Origin: Streptomyces sp. ISL-66
Lineage (GTDB): Bacteria > Actinomycetota > Actinomycetes > Streptomycetales > Streptomycetaceae
NCBI RefSeq assembly: GCF_018614135.1
Contig: NZ_JAGGOW010000056.1
Coordinates: forward strand, 37,441 to 77,618
Direction: 5' to 3'
DNA: 40,178 bases
The position numbers were made by a program, and so were the translations under genes. Each line of letters begins with the position of its first letter. Position 1 is the first letter of the stretch. The notes beneath the pieces are model-generated. The model was not told where the DNA came from and made no database searches. It worked only from the letters and a program-made list of their open reading frames with translations. Of this stretch, positions 36,663-40,178 are shown in pieces.

Positions 36663-37646
36663 TCAGCCGGTGGCGGCGCGCAGCGCGCGCGTGAAGTTCC
36701 AGGCGTCCGTGACGATGCCCGTGAGGTCCGAGCGGGTCGGGGTCCAGCCGAGGCGGTCGTGGGCCCTGCGGGCGGAGGCGACGAGCACCGCGGGGTCGCC
36801 GGCCCGGCGCGGGGCGAGGGTCTCGGGGATCTGCCGGCCCGTGACCTTGCGGACGGTCTCGATGACCTCGCGGACGGAGAAGCCGTTGCCGTTGCCGAGG
36901 TTGCACACCAGGTGCTCGCCCGCGGTGGCCTCCCGCAGCGCGGCCAGGTGGGCCTGCGCCAGGTCGGCGACGTGGATGTAGTCGCGCACGCAGGTGCCGT
37001 CCGGGGTCGGGTAGTCCTCGCCGAACACCGCGATCGACTCCCGCTCGCCCAGGGCCACTTGCAGGACCAGCGGGATCAGGTGCGTCTCGGGGTCGTGGCG
37101 CTCGCCGAAGGTGCCGTACGCGCCCGCCACGTTGAAGTACCGCAGTGATACCGCCGCGAGGCCGTGCGCCGCGCACTCCCCCGCGATCATGTGGTCGACG
37201 GCCAGCTTCGTGGCCCCGTAGGGGTTGGTCGGCGCGGTCACCGAGGTCTCGGTCAGCGGACCGTCGCCCGGCTCCCCGTAGGTCGCGGCGGTGGAGGAGA
37301 ACACCAGGGTGCCCACGCCCGTCTCCCGCATCGCGGCCAGCAGAGCCATCGTGCCGCCGACGTTGTTGGCCCAGTACTTGCCCGGGTTCGCCACGGACTC
37401 GCCGACCTGTGAGGAGGCCGCGAAGTGCAGGACCGCGTCGTAGGAGGGGTCCAGGTGCTCGGCGGCGTCCTGGATGCGCCCCTCGATGAACGTGGCGCCG
37501 GCCGGTACCCCGTCGCGGAAGCCAGTGGAGAGGTCGTCGAGGACCGTGACGCGGTGGCCCGCTTCCAGGAGGTGCGCCGCGACCACCCCGCCCACGTATC
37601 CGGCGCCGCCGGTGACCAGGTATCTGGAAGAAGCCGTCTTGCTCAC
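36663..37646 (-). CDS. galE: UDP-glucose 4-epimerase
   Basis: This interconverts UDP-glucose and UDP-galactose for galactose use and polysaccharide synthesis. The 327-aa short-chain dehydrogenase-type enzyme has the NAD loop GGAGYVGG (13-20), catalytic S118/T119 (SSTAATYG) and Y143-x3-K147 (NPYGATK). It also has the conserved [10 protein letters not shown] and [20 protein letters not shown] 37646 gives the natural [13 protein letters not shown] start. No galT or galK is adjacent on either side. Confidence 0.94.
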   Translation of the reverse strand: MSKTASSRYLVTGGAGYVGGVVAAHLLEAGHRVTVLDDLSTGFRDGVPAGATFIEGRIQDAAEHLDPSYDAVLHFAASSQVGESVANPGKYWANNVGGTMALLAAMRETGVGTLVFSSTAATYGEPGDGPLTETSVTAPTNPYGATKLAVDHMIAGECAAHGLAAVSLRYFNVAGAYGTFGERHDPETHLIPLVLQVALGERESIAVFGEDYPTPDGTCVRDYIHVADLAQAHLAALREATAGEHLVCNLGNGNGFSVREVIETVRKVTGRQIPETLAPRRAGDPAVLVASARRAHDRLGWTPTRSDLTGIVTDAWNFTRALRAATG

Positions 37647-37745
37647 GTGCCTGCTGCCTCTCGCGTGGGAAGGCACGCGCGGCGGTGCGCGTGCGGTGAC
37701 CGGCATACCGCGATCCGGTGCCGTCGGGGAAATCGCCGGCCCGGA

Positions 37746-38435
37746 TCAGAGCGAAGCGGACCCGGACGGCGGCGGTCCGGCCCGCTCCAGCAGCCCGGTG
37801 CGGGCGGCCAGGGCCGCCGCCTCCAGCCGCGAGCCCACGCCCAGCTTCATCAGCACCCGCTGTACGTGCGTGCGCGCGGTGCTGGGCGCGATGGCCATGC
37901 CCGCGGCGATGAGCCGAGTGTCCTCGCCGTCGGCGACCCGGACCAGGACCTCCACCTCGCGCGGGGTGAGCAGCCGCAGCAGCCGGCTGCCCTCGTCGTC
38001 GGGCTGCGCGGCGGGGTTGAGGAGCTCGGCGAAGGCGCTCTGCAACAGCTGCGGAGCGATGGCGACTTCCCCGGCCCGCGCCTTGGCCAGGGCCCGTTCC
38101 ACGCCCTCGATGCGCTCGTCGTGGCGTACGTAGCCCGAGGCGCCGGCGGCGAAGGCGGCCGCGATGCCGCGGGGGCTCGGCACCGGGCCGAGGACGACCA
38201 CGGCGATCTGCGGACGCTCCCGCTTGATCCGGACGATGGGCTCGAAGACCCCCGGCTCGGCGGGTGTGGCGGTGCCCAGCAGACAGACCTCCGGGGCCCG
38301 GCTGATGACCAGTTCGGCGGCGCCCGAGGCCGGGGCCGCGGCGGCGAGGACCCGGTGGCCGCGCAGTTTCAGGGCCGAGGCGAGCGCCTCGGCCAGCAGC
38401 CGGTGCTCGTCGACCACCATGACCCGTACGCCCAT
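37746..38435 (-). CDS. LuxR-family regulator with degenerate receiver domain
   Basis: This 229-aa protein has a receiver-like domain and a LuxR HTH (LTPREVEVLVRVADGEDTRLIAAGMAIAPSTARTHVQRVLMKLGV). The receiver has D9-E10 but Gly (G54 in CLLGTATP) where the phosphoacceptor Asp should be, and Arg (GYVRHD) where the invariant Lys should be. It is probably an atypical, phosphorylation-independent regulator. ATG 38435 gives the usual MGVRVMVVDEH start; a GTG at 38447 is an alternative. No sensor kinase is adjacent. Confidence 0.88.
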   Translation of the reverse strand: MGVRVMVVDEHRLLAEALASALKLRGHRVLAAAAPASGAAELVISRAPEVCLLGTATPAEPGVFEPIVRIKRERPQIAVVVLGPVPSPRGIAAAFAAGASGYVRHDERIEGVERALAKARAGEVAIAPQLLQSAFAELLNPAAQPDDEGSRLLRLLTPREVEVLVRVADGEDTRLIAAGMAIAPSTARTHVQRVLMKLGVGSRLEAAALAARTGLLERAGPPPSGSASL

Positions 38436-38511
38436 TGAGGCACCCACCCCCGACCCTTCTGACCCGGCAAGCTACACGCTTGTTCGACGGTGCGGTGCGG
38501 ATACGGCGCGA

Positions 38512-38544
38512 AAGCCCCCGGAAGGGCGGACCTTCCGGGGGCTT
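38512..38544 (-). terminator. Terminator of the PQQ-repeat gene
   Basis: A 14-bp perfect stem AAGCCCCCGGAAGG / CCTTCCGGGGGCTT with a 5-base loop, about 30 bases beyond the stop. Confidence 0.85.
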
Positions 38545-38575
38545 CGGGCACCTCTGGGGGATTGCGGGTGGCGGG

Positions 38576-40178
38576 TCAGCCCGTCGTGAAGGAGACGAAG
38601 AGGTAGTACGGGTCGGTCGCCACGCTGGACTTGCTCATCACTGCCGTGCGGGCGATGAAGAGCTTGCCGTTGCCGTAGCGATATTCGGCGCTGTCCGGCA
38701 CGTACTGGGTCTCGGCGCGCTGCGATTCCTTGGTCGCCGGGTTCTCCATGAGGAGGGTCTCCTTCATCGACTTGCCGTCGATGGAGACGACCTGGCCGCC
38801 GCCGTCGTAGGGCGGGACCTTGTAGGCGATGAGGTTCGAGCCGTCCATGCGCAGCGGGATCATCTTGAAGCGCTCGCCGGCGTCGGCGCGGTCGGCGGTC
38901 TGCTTGCCGGTCTCCAGGTCGAAGGAGACGATCTCGTTGGTCCGTCCGTACTCGGCCTTGCCCTTGTGCTCCTCGGTCGGCAGGTAGAGCTTGCCGTTGC
39001 CGACGATCAGGTGGGTGCAGGTCTCGACCTCGGTGGCGCCGCACCGGGGTGCGTAGTTGCCCGAGGTGAGCGCGATGTGCGACTTGAGCTGGGCGGCGTC
39101 GTCGAGGACGAAGAGGTCGCTGACGCCGGTGGCGTTCTTGGCGGTGCGGTTGATGTTCGCCGCGACGATCAGCGGCTTCGTGGAGACGATCTGGGCGAAG
39201 TCGATGCCCGCGGAGAGCTTGTACGAGCCCTTCGGCGCGCCCGAGGTCGCGTCCAGGGGCTGGGCGTAGATGACGTAGTTCGGGCTCTGGCCGCACCTGC
39301 GGATCACGGCGAGGGCCGGTCCGCCGGCGTAGCCGATGTCCTCGCAGTTGTCGGCGTCGGTCTTGGGCGCCCACAGGGGCTTGCCGTCGGCGAGGTTCCA
39401 CGCGGCGCCGCCGTCGAGGCCGCCCGCGGCGACGGTCTGGCCGCTGACGGTGATCTCGCTGAAGGTGACGGGCTTGTCCCCGCCGGTCTGCGACTTGGCG
39501 GTGGCGGACCACAAGAGCTTGCCGGTCTTCAGGTCGATGACGCCGACCTGGTTGCACGGCTGGTACTTCTTCTCGGCCGTGGGCAGGGCCGCGTCGAAGA
39601 GGATGGCGGTCTTGTCGTCGGAGACCCAGCGGCTCGCGCCGCACACGTTGGCGCCCAGCGGGGTCTCCCACTTCTTGGAGCCGTCGGTGAGGTTGTAGCC
39701 GACGACCTTGCCCGTGTCGGACTTGGCGTAAGTGGTGTCCGTGAGCCAGGAACCGTCGGTCTGGATGATCTCGTCGGAGACCGGCATGGGGACGTTGACG
39801 AGGGTCTTCGACTTGGTCTTGCCGGGCGCCTTCTCGGTGCCGCCGGCGCCCGGTTCGCCCTTGTCGCCGCCGGGGCTCGCGCTGCCTCCGGCGGTGGGCT
39901 TGTCGTCCGTGCCCTTGTCGTCGCCGGAGACGTACCAGAAGCCACCGCCGATGATGAGGACGATGGCCAGGAGGGCCGCGCCGACGATCATCAGCTGGGT
40001 GCGCACGTCGTTGCCGCCGCCCCCGCCGGAGCCGGCCGGGGCCTGGGCCGCGTACATCGGGGCGGTGGGGGGCTGCTGCGGGTAGCCGTAGCCGCCGTCC
40101 TGCGGGTATCCGTACGCGGGCTGCGCCTGCGGCGGCGCGGCGGGCGCGGCCGGCGGCCCTGCCGGAGCCTTCGGCGGC
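38576..40178 (-). CDS. PQQ-like beta-propeller membrane protein (5' end outside window)
   Basis: The frame is open to the right edge, so the true start lies outside. Visible parts are a Pro/Gln/Tyr-rich cytosolic head (AYGYPQDGGYGYPQQPP), one helix (LMIVGAALLAIVLIIGGGFWYVSG), an acidic/Thr/Gly linker, and a ~370-residue extracellular domain. That domain has recurring propeller blades (GVIDLKTGKLLWSA, WNLADGKPLWAP, VSFDLETGKQTAD) and several Cys pairs. This layout is a common Streptomyces family, sometimes fused to or neighbouring kinases, with no known enzyme activity. An internal ATG at 40057 is unlikely to be the start, since the Pro-rich head continues upstream of it. Confidence 0.85.
   Translation of the reverse strand, partial: PPKAPAGPPAAPAAPPQAQPAYGYPQDGGYGYPQQPPTAPMYAAQAPAGSGGGGGNDVRTQLMIVGAALLAIVLIIGGGFWYVSGDDKGTDDKPTAGGSASPGGDKGEPGAGGTEKAPGKTKSKTLVNVPMPVSDEIIQTDGSWLTDTTYAKSDTGKVVGYNLTDGSKKWETPLGANVCGASRWVSDDKTAILFDAALPTAEKKYQPCNQVGVIDLKTGKLLWSATAKSQTGGDKPVTFSEITVSGQTVAAGGLDGGAAWNLADGKPLWAPKTDADNCEDIGYAGGPALAVIRRCGQSPNYVIYAQPLDATSGAPKGSYKLSAGIDFAQIVSTKPLIVAANINRTAKNATGVSDLFVLDDAAQLKSHIALTSGNYAPRCGATEVETCTHLIVGNGKLYLPTEEHKGKAEYGRTNEIVSFDLETGKQTADRADAGERFKMIPLRMDGSNLIAYKVPPYDGGGQVVSIDGKSMKETLLMENPATKESQRAETQYVPDSAEYRYGNGKLFIARTAVMSKSSVATDPYYLFVSFTTG

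Noticed and set aside
40055..40057. ATG 40057 as start of the PQQ-repeat protein
   Set aside because: The same frame continues to the window edge with the Pro/Gln/Tyr-rich head typical of the family, so the start lies beyond 40178.

Overview
The window reads as chromosome of a Streptomyces or a very close relative. GC content is very high with strong G/C at third codon positions, GTG starts and GTGA/ATGA gene overlaps are common, and the gene set is typical: a Streptomyces-type serine/threonine kinase, DivIVA-like coiled-coil protein, an LAXTG cell-wall sorting signal, PEP carboxylase, and a tam/tamR pair. No IS element, prophage, CRISPR array or rRNA is visible. One tRNA is present.

Left third (1-13.7 kb): on the minus strand lie a partial LppU-like secreted/membrane protein, a serine/threonine kinase translationally coupled to a small membrane protein, and mfd (transcription-repair coupling factor). 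A PIN-domain (VapC-like) toxin gene with an apparent one-base frameshift follows, then a MacB-type ABC exporter (ATPase plus two-unit permease). Divergent from it are a DHA2 drug-exporter-type MFS gene and a membrane protein with a C-terminal beta domain. A small cytidylyltransferase closes the block.

Accessory-looking island (14-20.1 kb): after a DivIVA-like coiled-coil gene comes a divergent four-gene locus. Every gene carries a domain from the polymorphic-toxin/immunity world. They are (i) an 844-aa fusion of an Imm35-like domain, a collagen-like linker with five AATMLA-x-P repeats, a deaminase-like domain and SUKH-4; (ii) a WHH-nuclease-like domain fused to SUKH-1 (SMI1/KNR4); (iii) a YwqJ-type deaminase with a Gly-X-Y N terminus; and (iv) a SUKH-3 protein two bases behind it. 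None has a secretion signal. This is my best candidate for an incompletely described system.

Middle (20.2-28.5 kb): an orphan NarL-type sensor kinase, a helix-turn-helix/homing-endonuclease-like protein directly before tRNA-Gln(UUG), then the housekeeping run glmU - prs - rplY(ctc) - pth. This run supplies UDP-GlcNAc, PRPP, ribosomal L25 and peptidyl-tRNA hydrolase. A GNAT acetyltransferase and an LAXTG surface protein follow.

Right third (28.5-40.2 kb): ppc; a fatty-acid desaturase with its TetR-family regulator and a striking tandem operator candidate; a VOC protein and trans-aconitate methyltransferase (tam) divergent from a MarR-family regulator (tamR), with a three-unit repeat between them; two orphan LuxR-type response regulators (one with a degenerate receiver) flanking galE; and a PQQ-like beta-propeller membrane protein that runs off the right edge. 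Strong hairpin terminators separate most convergent pairs.
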